This document shows positions 1 to 6,717 of a stretch of DNA of 11,827 nucleotides, one piece after another. Both the position numbers and the translations under genes were made by a program. This DNA is from an uncultured Bacilli bacterium (lineage in GTDB: Bacteria > Bacillota_I > Bacilli_A > RF39 > UBA660). Within the stretch, counting starts at the first letter, position 1. Each line of letters starts with the position of its first letter. A model generated the notes under the pieces. The model had not been told where the DNA came from. It did no database searches and saw only the letters and a list, made by a program, of their open reading frames with translations. Where the stretch lies: assembly GCA_934101605.1 (NCBI GenBank), contig CAKORS010000032.1, positions 1-11,827 of the forward strand. Direction: 5' to 3'.

Positions 1-428
1 CTCATTAAAGGTCCTCCCTTTAAAAGTCCCGCCGAAGATGCAACATTAAGTATATAACCCTTATCTTTTTTTACCATATCCTTTAAAATCATACGTGTCA
101 AAAGATGAACAGCCTTAATATTAACATCAATCATATTAAGTTCTTTTTTAATATCGGCATTATTATAATCACCAAAATCTCCAAAACCAGCATTATTTAT
201 AAGAATATCTATATTTTCATTTTTAACAATCATATATAAATCTTTAATTCTTTTTTCATCCGCTAAATCTATAATAACAATTTTAACCTTTGTTTTTAAA
301 TTATCCCTAAGATACTCAAGTTCTTGTTTATCTCTAGCAGCTAAAATAAGATCACAACCTAATTCACTTAAATATATAGCCATTTCTCTTCCAATACCAG
401 AAGATGCCCCTGTTACTAATGCTTTCAT
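1..428 (-). CDS. Short-chain dehydrogenase/reductase (SDR), 3'-truncated by window edge
   Basis: I translated this by hand from the ATG whose complement ends at 428; 142 codons are visible before the window ends. It is an NAD(P)-dependent oxidoreductase with a Rossmann fold of the classical SDR family. The nucleotide-binding TGASSGIG is at residues 6-13, NNAG at 78-81, the catalytic Asn is probably N103 (DVNIKAV), and the catalytic Ser region NVASSAG is at 128-134. The YxxxK dyad lies beyond the edge. Arg33 after beta-strand 2 (AARDKQEL) suggests a preference for NADP(H), as known for the family. The start has an AGGAGG site that overlaps the gpmI stop codon 9 nt upstream, so it is the last visible gene of the ATPase-gpmI operon. 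The substrate cannot be told; the overall look is of the DltE/YqjQ-like general SDRs. Confidence 0.9.
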   Translation of the reverse strand, partial: MKALVTGASSGIGREMAIYLSELGCDLILAARDKQELEYLRDNLKTKVKIVIIDLADEKRIKDLYMIVKNENIDILINNAGFGDFGDYNNADIKKELNMIDVNIKAVHLLTRMILKDMVKKDKGYILNVASSAGLLKGGPLM

Positions 429-437
429 AAAAACCTC

Positions 438-1943
438 CTATAAAATTTCTTCTCTTAAATCACTGCCAGTCATCTCTTTAGGTATATCTATTCCTATAAT
501 AGATAAAACAGTTGGTGCAACATCCTTTAAAGATCCCTTATTTATAGTATAGTTCTTATCACATACTATAAAATAAACAGGATTTAAAGAATGAGCAGTT
601 AAAACCTTTTCATCCTTATTTAACATTTCATCACAATTACCATGATCTGCAGTTACAACTAAAGTAAAATCATTAAGACAAGCAAGTTTATAAAGTCTTC
701 CCATACAATTATCTAAAACTTCCATAGCTTTAGTGCAAGCCTCTATATTTCCAGTATGTCCAACCATATCTCCATTAGCATAATTAACAATTATTACATC
801 ATAATCCTTTATATGTTCTTCAATATAATCAGTAACCTCACAACTACTCATACCTGGATCTAAATCATATGTTCTAACATCATGTCTTGGAATCTTAACC
901 TTTACTGTTCCTTCATAATCTATATCCTTATCCCCATCTATAAAATGAGTAACATGTGGAAATTTACTATACTCTGCTATTCTTAATACCCTTAAATTAT
1001 TCTTTGCTAAAACTTCTCCTAAACTATTTTTAATCTCTTCATGTTTAAATGCATTAGAACAAATAACACTATCACTAACAGGCATCATAGTAACAAGTTT
1101 AATATTCTTATACTTAACAACATCAAACTTATCAAAATTAGGATTAGTAAAAGCACTAAAAAGCTCTGTAATTCTATCAGGCCTAAAATTAGCCATAATA
1201 AGTGCATCATTATCTTGAACAATACCATCTTTATCTAAGATTGTGGGAACAACAAACTCATCATATATCTTTTCTTTATAACTATTAACTATAACTTCTT
1301 GATAATTTTTAGCAGTTTTCCCAACACCTAAAGCCATAGCATCATATGCCATTTTTACATTTTCCCAACAACCATCTCTATCCATAGCATAATATCTACC
1401 ACTAACAGTAGCAATCTTAGCATTTTTAACCTTTAACAAATAAATCTTTAATTTATCCAAATACTCTAATGCAACATTAGGCAAAGTATCTCTTCCATCT
1501 AAAAATACATGTAAATAAACTTTTTCTATCTTAGCTTTTTTTGCCATATCTAATAAAGCAAAAATATGCTTAATATGTGAATGAACACCACCATCGGATA
1601 ACATACCAAATATATGCAACCTAGAATTATTTTCTTTAACAAAAGAAAAAGCTTTTAATATTTCTTCATTTTTATAAAACTCTCCACTCTTAATAGATTG
1701 ATTAATCTTCTCAAGTGGTTGAAAAACAACTCTTCCTGCCCCTATAGTAAGGTGTCCAACTTCACTATTACCCATTTGTCCTTTAGGAAGACCAACAGCT
1801 TCTCCAGATGCTTTTAAAAGCCCATAATTATAATCCTCCAACATCATATCAAGATTAGGAGTATTAGCAAGCTTAAAAGCATTACCAGGATAATCTTTAT
1901 TACAACCAACACCATCCATAATTGCAAGTATTACTTTCTTCAT
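438..1943 (-). CDS. gpmI: 2,3-bisphosphoglycerate-independent phosphoglycerate mutase
   Basis: This cytoplasmic enzyme interconverts 3- and 2-phosphoglycerate in glycolysis through a phosphoserine intermediate and two Mn ions. The 501 residues are close to the usual length of about 510. Visible active-site residues are D10 (MDGVG), the nucleophile S60 in GNSEVGH, H121 (GGVHSH), R151 and D152 (LDGRDT), R183 and R189 (SGRYYAMDRD), R254 and R257 (NFRPDR), K327, D392 and H396 (NGDMVGHTG), D433 and H434 (TADHGN), and H451 (TAHSLNP). All expected metal and phosphate ligands appear intact, so it should be active. It starts 9 nt after the upstream ATPase gene with AGAGGTG as ribosome binding site, and is probably co-transcribed with it and with the downstream SDR from the promoter near 3255-3283. 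No cofactor-dependent mutase is seen here. Confidence 0.97.
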   Translation of the reverse strand: MKKVILAIMDGVGCNKDYPGNAFKLANTPNLDMMLEDYNYGLLKASGEAVGLPKGQMGNSEVGHLTIGAGRVVFQPLEKINQSIKSGEFYKNEEILKAFSFVKENNSRLHIFGMLSDGGVHSHIKHIFALLDMAKKAKIEKVYLHVFLDGRDTLPNVALEYLDKLKIYLLKVKNAKIATVSGRYYAMDRDGCWENVKMAYDAMALGVGKTAKNYQEVIVNSYKEKIYDEFVVPTILDKDGIVQDNDALIMANFRPDRITELFSAFTNPNFDKFDVVKYKNIKLVTMMPVSDSVICSNAFKHEEIKNSLGEVLAKNNLRVLRIAEYSKFPHVTHFIDGDKDIDYEGTVKVKIPRHDVRTYDLDPGMSSCEVTDYIEEHIKDYDVIIVNYANGDMVGHTGNIEACTKAMEVLDNCMGRLYKLACLNDFTLVVTADHGNCDEMLNKDEKVLTAHSLNPVYFIVCDKNYTINKGSLKDVAPTVLSIIGIDIPKEMTGSDLREEIL

Positions 1944-1952
1944 ACAACACCT

Positions 1953-3221
1953 CTAAAAAGTTTCACTTATTAAACAAGCAGCATAATAAGGTATATATCT
2001 AATATTCTTTTTCTTTCTAAAATTCTCATCAGTAAACCTTATAGCAACATCAATATTATATTTATTTATAGCAAGAGTAAGACTTTTACTCTTAGTATTA
2101 TCTTCTCCACTAACTATTTCCATAGGTATTACTTTACCAGTCCTTGTTTGAACAACAATATCAATCTCTGCCTTTCCATCAGAATGATAATGATAAATAT
2201 TAAGACCATTCTGTTTTAAAGTAGAAACAATATTATTTTCATATATAACACGCATTAACTTATCATTTGTAAGTAATCTATTTGCATTAACATTCATCTT
2301 TTTATATAAAACACCAGAATCATTAAAATACAATTTAAAATTATCATCACTCTTAATCTTAGATAAAGGAGAAGTTAAAGCATTAACACGCGGACTCTTA
2401 ATAGCAATATTATTATCATCTAAAAACTTAATAATACGTTCATATTCTTTAGCTCTAGCACCTGTTCTTAATAAACCATATAAAAACTTTTTATTTTCTT
2501 TTAAAAGTTGAACAGCCATATTATTATAAACTTGATTTCCTCTTTTAATATCTATTAAATTATCTAAATTAAGAAGTTTATTCTTAATCATAACAATATT
2601 CTTATCATGAACAGAAGTAAGCATATTATAGTCTTGATTTTCTTTAAAATTAACTATAGCAGAAGGATAACCTCCAGTTAAAACAAAATCATTATATGCT
2701 TCCATTGCCATATTATGAAAAGGCATACTTCTACCATTTTTAAATGAATTTTCTATAAAAGAAATTAATTGTTCTTTATCTATATATTTTAAATATTCAA
2801 AGAATGTAACAAGTCCCATTCTTTTTACCATTACACCCTCTTGTTTATTTATAATATCCCAAGAATTAGTAATAGCAATAATATGATAAGAAGAATTATT
2901 ATTAAAAACTTTCTTTATAGAATTTAAAACTTTATCTGTTACATTATCAAAAATAATTAAACTCTCTTCTTTAAATATAGTTTCCAAACTTATCGCAGAT
3001 AAACCCCTAATAAGTTTATCAGTAGTAGAATTCTTATCTATAACATAACTAAGTTCCAAATTAAAAACACAATCAAAATATATAACATTTTTATAATGAT
3101 TCTTTCCAAACTCTAAAACAGTATGAGTTTTACCACATAAAGGAACCCCATATAAAAGCATAGGTTTCTTATTTTGATCAGCTTTCCATTTTAATAAATC
3201 ATCTGTAATTTTTCGTTCCAT
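1953..3221 (-). CDS. AAA-type ATPase with C-terminal DUF4143 domain, divergent
   Basis: 422 residues. The N-terminal pattern (MERKITDDLLKWK), a Walker A GVPLCGKT at 25-32, a GGYP motif at 183-186, LYFNDSGVL at 297-305 and a C-terminal nuclease-like block (AEIDIVV at 351-357, PMEIVSG at 366-372) match, from memory, the AAA_14/DUF4143 family common in Firmicutes and archaea. The biological role of that family is poorly defined. Two positions look degenerate. The Walker B region reads LIIFDNV (88-94), where the family usually has FDEIQ, so the catalytic Glu is Asn. The PD-(D/E)XK-like ExK reads E-I-V, so the Lys is lost. It is the first gene after a strong promoter, has a clear GGAGG site 9 nt before the ATG, and lies 9 nt upstream of gpmI. 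It may bind ATP without efficient hydrolysis; that is inference. Confidence 0.85.
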   Translation of the reverse strand: MERKITDDLLKWKADQNKKPMLLYGVPLCGKTHTVLEFGKNHYKNVIYFDCVFNLELSYVIDKNSTTDKLIRGLSAISLETIFKEESLIIFDNVTDKVLNSIKKVFNNNSSYHIIAITNSWDIINKQEGVMVKRMGLVTFFEYLKYIDKEQLISFIENSFKNGRSMPFHNMAMEAYNDFVLTGGYPSAIVNFKENQDYNMLTSVHDKNIVMIKNKLLNLDNLIDIKRGNQVYNNMAVQLLKENKKFLYGLLRTGARAKEYERIIKFLDDNNIAIKSPRVNALTSPLSKIKSDDNFKLYFNDSGVLYKKMNVNANRLLTNDKLMRVIYENNIVSTLKQNGLNIYHYHSDGKAEIDIVVQTRTGKVIPMEIVSGEDNTKSKSLTLAINKYNIDVAIRFTDENFRKKKNIRYIPYYAACLISETF

Positions 3222-3254
3222 AAAATGATACCTCCGTTCATTATTTCTAATTTA

Positions 3255-3283
3255 AGTATAATAAAGTATTAAAAACATGTCAA
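3255..3283 (-). promoter_or_regulatory. Sigma-A-type promoter of the ATPase-gpmI-SDR operon
   Basis: On the minus strand a perfect -35 TTGACA (3278-3283) is followed by a 17-bp spacer and a -10 TATACT (3255-3260). Transcription would start near 3248, giving a leader of about 27 nt that carries the GGAGG site of the ATPase gene. It lies in the 98-bp gap after spo0A, so this operon need not depend on read-through from spo0A. Confidence 0.85.
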
Positions 3284-3291
3284 TAATAAAC

Positions 3292-3321
3292 AAATAAAAA
3301 GTAATATAATTAATATTACTT
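3292..3321 (-). terminator. Weak intrinsic terminator of spo0A, overlapping its stop codon
   Basis: A 9-bp inverted repeat (AAGTAATAT / ATATTACTT, arms 3299-3307 and 3313-3321, 5-nt loop) is followed on the minus strand by TTTATTT. The upstream arm overlaps the TAA of spo0A. The stem has only one G-C pair, so it is probably weak. Confidence 0.45.
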
Positions 3322-4087
3322 ATACTCTAACCTTTCTATCTTCAAGCCTTAATTTATCTGCTATAGTAACAATAAATTCTGAATTAGTAGGTTTAGCTTT
3401 ATCTATATCAACAGAATGGCCAAATATCTCTTCCATAAGATCCCAATCTCCTCTGTTCCAAGATACTTCTATAGCATGCCTTATAGCACGTTCAACTCTT
3501 GATACAGTTGTATCAAATTTTTTAGCTATTTCTGGATATAATTCTTTAGTTATTCCTCCAATTAATTCAGGCTTTTTATATATCATAGTTATACCTTCTC
3601 TAATATATTGATAACCTTTTATATGGGAAGGAACACCCATTTCATGTAATACATTAGTTATAGAAATTTGTAAATTATTATGATATAAATCAATAGACTT
3701 ATTCTCATAACTACTATTTACTAAAGATATAATCTTTTTCTCTAAATCCTCAAGTAAAAATGGTTTTAACATAAAATAATTAACTCCATATTCCGATACT
3801 TGTCTAATAACATCTTGAGTATTATAAGAAGTAAGAACAATAACATTTTTATTAATATTATTCTCCTTCATAAACTCTAAAACATCCAAACCATCTTTTT
3901 TCGGCATAATAAGATCTAATACCATTACATCAAACATATTACTATTATCTTTAATATAATTTATTCCTTCTTCTCCATCATAAGCTTGGTTTACTACTTC
4001 AATTCCTGCGCGACTACTAAAATATTCTTTCATCATGGTAACAATAGCCTTATTGTCATCCACTAAGAACAATCTTATTTTCTCCAT
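3320..4087 (-). CDS. spo0A: Sporulation transcription factor Spo0A
   Basis: This response regulator is the phosphorelay endpoint that controls entry into sporulation. From the preferred start it has 255 residues (B. subtilis about 267). The receiver domain (about 1-125) has D10 and D11, phospho-acceptor D58 (VLDLIMP), T86 and K108 (LKPF). The effector domain (about 140-250) contains the highly characteristic Spo0A blocks [13 protein letters not shown], the DNA-recognition helix [15 protein letters not shown] (196-210) and AKPTNSEFI. An in-frame ATG at 4117 would add 10 residues. I prefer the ATG at 4087, because AAGGGAG sits 6 nt before it and the likely transcription start (near 4115) lies below 4117. 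It is monocistronic, set between the pgk-tpiA operon and the ATPase-gpmI operon. Its presence suggests a spore-forming ancestry, but other sporulation genes are not in view. Confidence 0.96.
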   Translation of the reverse strand: MEKIRLFLVDDNKAIVTMMKEYFSSRAGIEVVNQAYDGEEGINYIKDNSNMFDVMVLDLIMPKKDGLDVLEFMKENNINKNVIVLTSYNTQDVIRQVSEYGVNYFMLKPFLLEDLEKKIISLVNSSYENKSIDLYHNNLQISITNVLHEMGVPSHIKGYQYIREGITMIYKKPELIGGITKELYPEIAKKFDTTVSRVERAIRHAIEVSWNRGDWDLMEEIFGHSVDIDKAKPTNSEFIVTIADKLRLEDRKVRV

Positions 4088-4121
4088 TATATCTCCCTTC
4101 ATCTTACTACCACGCATTATT

Positions 4122-4150
4122 ATTGTAATATAAAAAAGCTCATATGACTA
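4122..4150 (-). promoter_or_regulatory. Putative spo0A promoter inside the tpiA terminator
   Basis: A -10 TACAAT (4122-4127, 5/6) sits 17 bp from TAGTCA (4145-4150, 4/6 match to TTGACA). The -35 lies in the loop of the tpiA terminator. Predicted transcription start is near 4115, consistent with the spo0A start at 4087. The same TTACAAT-N-ATAATG context recurs before pgk (6066-6079). Confidence 0.5.
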
Positions 4151-4161
4151 GAGCTTTTTTT
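4132..4161 (-). terminator. Intrinsic terminator of the pgk-tpiA operon
   Basis: A 10-bp stem (AAAAAAGCTC at 4132-4141, GAGCTTTTTT at 4151-4160) encloses a 9-nt loop, with the U-tract inside the stem. It lies 17 nt after the tpiA stop. The symmetry would let it work in both directions, but only minus-strand genes flank it. Confidence 0.85.
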
Positions 4162-4177
4162 ATCAAATTTTGTCGAT

Positions 4178-4885
4178 TTAAATAAAGTTCATAAGTTTTG
4201 TAATTTTATCTACATCTATTCCTACTCTTCCTATTAAAAATCCATCCAATAAAGGAATATCAAGTAACATAGAAATATTTTCGTAATTCACATTACCACC
4301 ATATAATACCTTAACATCCTTATTATACTTTCTTAATATACTATTCTTAATCATACTAACAACTTCAGATATCTCATCTTTAGTAGGAATCTTATCTGTT
4401 CCAATAGCCCAAACAGGTTCATAAGCTATTACAATATCATTATCAACATCAACATCTAATAAAGCAGATTTAAGTTGTCTAAGTAACACTTCTTGAGTTT
4501 TCTTTCTTTCTCTATCAATAAAAGATTCTCCAATACATACAATAGGAGTTATTCCATTTTCTATAGAATACTTTATTTTTAAATTAATCATTGAATCATC
4601 TTCACCGAAAATACTTCTTCTTTCACTATGTCCTATAAGCACATATGAAACCCCTAAAGATTTTAATTGATCAGCCTTAACTTCACCAGTTCCATTACAA
4701 AAAGAAATATTTTGACTACCAAGCTTAAAATTATACTTACCATTAAAAAGAGGCAAATAACACATACTAGGAATCATAATAACATTTAAATCAGTTCTTA
4801 TTTTATCCTTTATATTTTTAATATAATTCTTAACCTCATCATAAGTAAGACAAGACTTATGATTTAATACAACCATTTTCTCCAT
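4178..4885 (-). CDS. tpiA: Triose-phosphate isomerase
   Basis: This enzyme interconverts dihydroxyacetone phosphate and glyceraldehyde 3-phosphate as a cytoplasmic TIM barrel. Catalytic residues are present: N8 and K10 (LNHK, in place of the usual NWK), H86 in IGHSERR, and E156 in AYEPVWAIGT, followed by the flexible loop 6. The phosphate-binding YGG (195-197) is kept, but the last glycine pair, usually LVGGAS, reads LIGRVG (218-222). At 235 residues it is about 15 short of typical TpiA, with a trimmed region near NGTGEVK (64-70) and a divergent N-terminus. The ATG at 4885 is preferred because AAAGGAG in the end of pgk lies 8 nt before it; the gap to pgk is only 2 nt. Function is very likely conserved despite the divergence. 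Confidence 0.94.
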   Translation of the reverse strand: MEKMVVLNHKSCLTYDEVKNYIKNIKDKIRTDLNVIMIPSMCYLPLFNGKYNFKLGSQNISFCNGTGEVKADQLKSLGVSYVLIGHSERRSIFGEDDSMINLKIKYSIENGITPIVCIGESFIDRERKKTQEVLLRQLKSALLDVDVDNDIVIAYEPVWAIGTDKIPTKDEISEVVSMIKNSILRKYNKDVKVLYGGNVNYENISMLLDIPLLDGFLIGRVGIDVDKITKLMNFI

Positions 4886-4887
4886 AA

Positions 4888-6057
4888 CTATTTCTCCTTT
4901 ATATTTTTAAGTCCAACTAAATCTCTATTAGCTATATAATCAAGAGTAGCCCCTCCTCCAGTAGATAAAAAAGTAACATCATCTTGACAATTTAATCTTT
5001 TACAGGCTCCAACAACATCCCCTCCACCTAAAATAGTATAAGGTATATCTTTTATAACTTTTAATAATTCAAAAGTTCCATAAGAATAACTAGAAAAATC
5101 AGTATATCCAACAGGACCATTCCAAAATAAAGTATTAACTCCATTTAATCTACTTTTAAATAACTCTATCGTTTTAGGTCCTATATCTAACTGCATCATA
5201 TCATTAAATTGATCTAACAAGAAATATTTACCACTTTCATCCTTTAAAGTAAAATCTCCATAAAAATCAACAGGTAATACTATTTTCTTATCATACTTTA
5301 AAATTAAATCCTTACAATAATTAACCATTTCTTCTTCATATAAAGAATTACCTATATTATAACCTTTAGCCTTTAAAAAAGTATTAGCCATAGCACCCCC
5401 AATTAATAAAACATCAACTCTTTCAATAAGAGAATCTATAACCTTTAACTTATCACTAATCTTAGATCCACCCATAATAACTCCAAATAAAGGTTTAGGA
5501 TTAAATAAAACTTCTAAATTCTCTAACTCTTTTAAAACTAAAAAACCAATACCACTTTCTAAATAATTACTAATTCCAACATTTGATGCATGAGCTCTAT
5601 GCATAGTTCCAAATGCATCATTTATAAAAATATCTCCTAAAGATGCATAAAATTTAGAAAGAATTTCGCTATTTCCACTTTCCAACTTACCATCTAAATC
5701 ATAAAATCTAGTATTTTCTAATAAAACAGCATCACCATAATTAACATTATTAACAAAATCTCTTACTTGATCAAAATCTAAACTATCACAAAAAGATAAA
5801 TTAGGTATTAATTCTTTTAATCTATTAAATACAACTCTCAAACTATATTTATCTTTATCAGAATCGGTTTTAATCTTACCTAAATGTGATAAAATAATAG
5901 CCTTTCCTCCATTATCTAATATATATTTAATACTCTTAACACTAGAAGTAATTCTTGTATCATCAAGTATTTTTCCATCACTTAATGTTACATTTAAATC
6001 ACATCTAATAACAACATTTTTACCATCTAAACAAAAATCTCTTATGTCCTTTTTCAT
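4888..6057 (-). CDS. pgk: Phosphoglycerate kinase
   Basis: This monomeric two-domain glycolytic kinase moves phosphate from 1,3-bisphosphoglycerate to ADP. The 389 residues match the usual bacterial length. N-domain substrate residues are D20 and N22 (RCDLN), R35 (DDTR), H58 (SHLG), R117 (ENTRFY) and R154 (HRAHAS). C-domain nucleotide residues are GGSKISDK at 196-203, FWNGPVG at 311-317, GGGDVVGA at 344-351 and STGGGATLDY at 365-374. After GPVG the common GVFE reads GYTD, a conservative Glu-to-Asp change at 320. The start ATG follows GGTGAT. It is the first gene of a pgk-tpiA operon that ends at the terminator near 4132-4161. GAPDH, often upstream in such operons, is absent from this window. 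Confidence 0.97.
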   Translation of the reverse strand: MKKDIRDFCLDGKNVVIRCDLNVTLSDGKILDDTRITSSVKSIKYILDNGGKAIILSHLGKIKTDSDKDKYSLRVVFNRLKELIPNLSFCDSLDFDQVRDFVNNVNYGDAVLLENTRFYDLDGKLESGNSEILSKFYASLGDIFINDAFGTMHRAHASNVGISNYLESGIGFLVLKELENLEVLFNPKPLFGVIMGGSKISDKLKVIDSLIERVDVLLIGGAMANTFLKAKGYNIGNSLYEEEMVNYCKDLILKYDKKIVLPVDFYGDFTLKDESGKYFLLDQFNDMMQLDIGPKTIELFKSRLNGVNTLFWNGPVGYTDFSSYSYGTFELLKVIKDIPYTILGGGDVVGACKRLNCQDDVTFLSTGGGATLDYIANRDLVGLKNIKEK

Positions 6058-6072
6058 ATCATCACCATTATA

Positions 6073-6101
6073 ATTGTAACATAAAAAAATATAAGTATAA
6101 A
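6073..6101 (-). promoter_or_regulatory. Putative pgk-tpiA promoter overlapping the frr terminator
   Basis: An extended -10 (TGT-TACAAT, hexamer at 6073-6078) lies 17 bp from TTTATA (6096-6101, 4/6 match to TTGACA), which is part of the frr terminator. A second TATAAT lies just downstream but would give an almost leaderless transcript. The arrangement mirrors the spo0A promoter. Confidence 0.5.
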
Positions 6102-6110
6102 CTTATATTT
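6083..6110 (-). terminator. Intrinsic terminator of frr, overlapping its stop codon
   Basis: A 10-bp perfect stem (AAATATAAGT / ACTTATATTT, arms 6087-6096 and 6101-6110) has a 4-nt loop and continues into TTTTA on the minus strand. The TAA of frr lies within the upstream arm. The stem is A-T rich, so efficiency may be moderate. Confidence 0.65.
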
Positions 6111-6645
6111 CCATTAAATCTTTTTCTTTTAATTTTAGTAAATCTTCAATTTTTTTATTATAATCATTTATCATATTTTGAAGATCATCTACTAAACCTT
6201 TTTCTACATCTTCAGATAATTCTTGTTTCTTTAATTCATCAATAACATCTCTTCTAATATTTCTAATAGCAATTCTTCCTTCTTCAGCCATTTCCTTAGC
6301 TTGTTTAACAAGTTCTCTTCTTCTTTCTTCAGTAAGAGGTGGAATAGCTAAAAATACAACCTCACCATTATTATTAGGAGCTATACCTAAATTAGCCTCA
6401 TATATAGCTTTCTCTATATCTCCTAAGATACTCTTATCAAAAGGTTTAATACTTATTTGTCTTGCTTCTGGCACAGATATAGTAGCAAGTTGCTTAAGTT
6501 GTGTTGATGTTCCATAATAAGATACATAAACATCATCAAGCATACTAGGATTAGCTCTACCAGCTCTTATCTTAACAAATCTTTCTTCTAAATTTTCAAT
6601 AGATTTATCAAGTCTATCTTTTGCACTCTTTATCGTTTCGTTCAT
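6103..6645 (-). CDS. frr: Ribosome recycling factor
   Basis: RRF, with EF-G, splits post-termination ribosomes. From the ATG at 6645 it has 180 residues (family about 185). Hallmarks are RAGRANPSML near residues 28-37, the domain II stretch VSYYGTSTQLKQLATISVPEAR, IPPLTEERRRELVK, and the C-terminal three-helix-bundle helix ending in KEKDLMEI. A TTG 12 nt upstream opens the same frame, but the sequence from that TTG is itself the Shine-Dalgarno (GGAGGAG), which sits 5 nt before the ATG, so the ATG is the start. It has its own -10 element and terminator and so seems to be monocistronic. In most bacteria frr follows pyrH; here a lipoprotein gene lies upstream instead. Confidence 0.96.
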   Translation of the reverse strand: MNETIKSAKDRLDKSIENLEERFVKIRAGRANPSMLDDVYVSYYGTSTQLKQLATISVPEARQISIKPFDKSILGDIEKAIYEANLGIAPNNNGEVVFLAIPPLTEERRRELVKQAKEMAEEGRIAIRNIRRDVIDELKKQELSEDVEKGLVDDLQNMINDYNKKIEDLLKLKEKDLMEI

Positions 6646-6671
6646 AATCTCCTCCAAAATAATATATACCT

Positions 6672-6677
6672 ATTATA
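6672..6677 (-). promoter_or_regulatory. Putative -10 element of the frr promoter
   Basis: A perfect TATAAT lies 27 nt upstream of the frr ATG and just after the lipoprotein terminator. At the -35 distance there is only the T-run of that terminator (2/6 match), so the promoter is supported by the -10 and by context only. Confidence 0.45.
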
Positions 6678-6690
6678 CAATATTAAAAAA

Positions 6691-6717
6691 TAAAAAAAAA
6701 GATGCTATTTAGCATCT
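6691..6717 (-). terminator. Strong intrinsic terminator after the lipoprotein gene, containing its stop codon
   Basis: The 7-bp stem AGATGCT / AGCATCT (arms 6700-6706 and 6711-6717) has a 4-nt loop and is followed by a run of about nine T on the minus strand. The TAG stop of the lipoprotein gene (6705-6707) sits at the stem-loop junction. It ends the long infC-to-lipoprotein gene row. Confidence 0.9.

Noticed and set aside
1041..1238. Plus-strand open frame of 65 codons within gpmI
   Set aside because: It is antisense to a fully conserved gpmI, has a low-complexity Asn/Ile-rich product, and shows no ribosome binding site or family resemblance.
3231..3248. A short out-of-frame ATG frame in the ATPase leader
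   Set aside because: About 16 codons overlapping the ATPase start with no ribosome binding site of its own; likely chance.
4088..4117. Upstream ATG extending Spo0A by ten residues
   Set aside because: The ATG is part of the probable promoter motif and upstream of the predicted transcript start; the next ATG has AAGGGAG at proper spacing and gives the family's N-terminus.
6646..6657. TTG start extending frr by four residues
   Set aside because: Those codons are the ribosome binding site GGAGGAG of the ATG at 6645.
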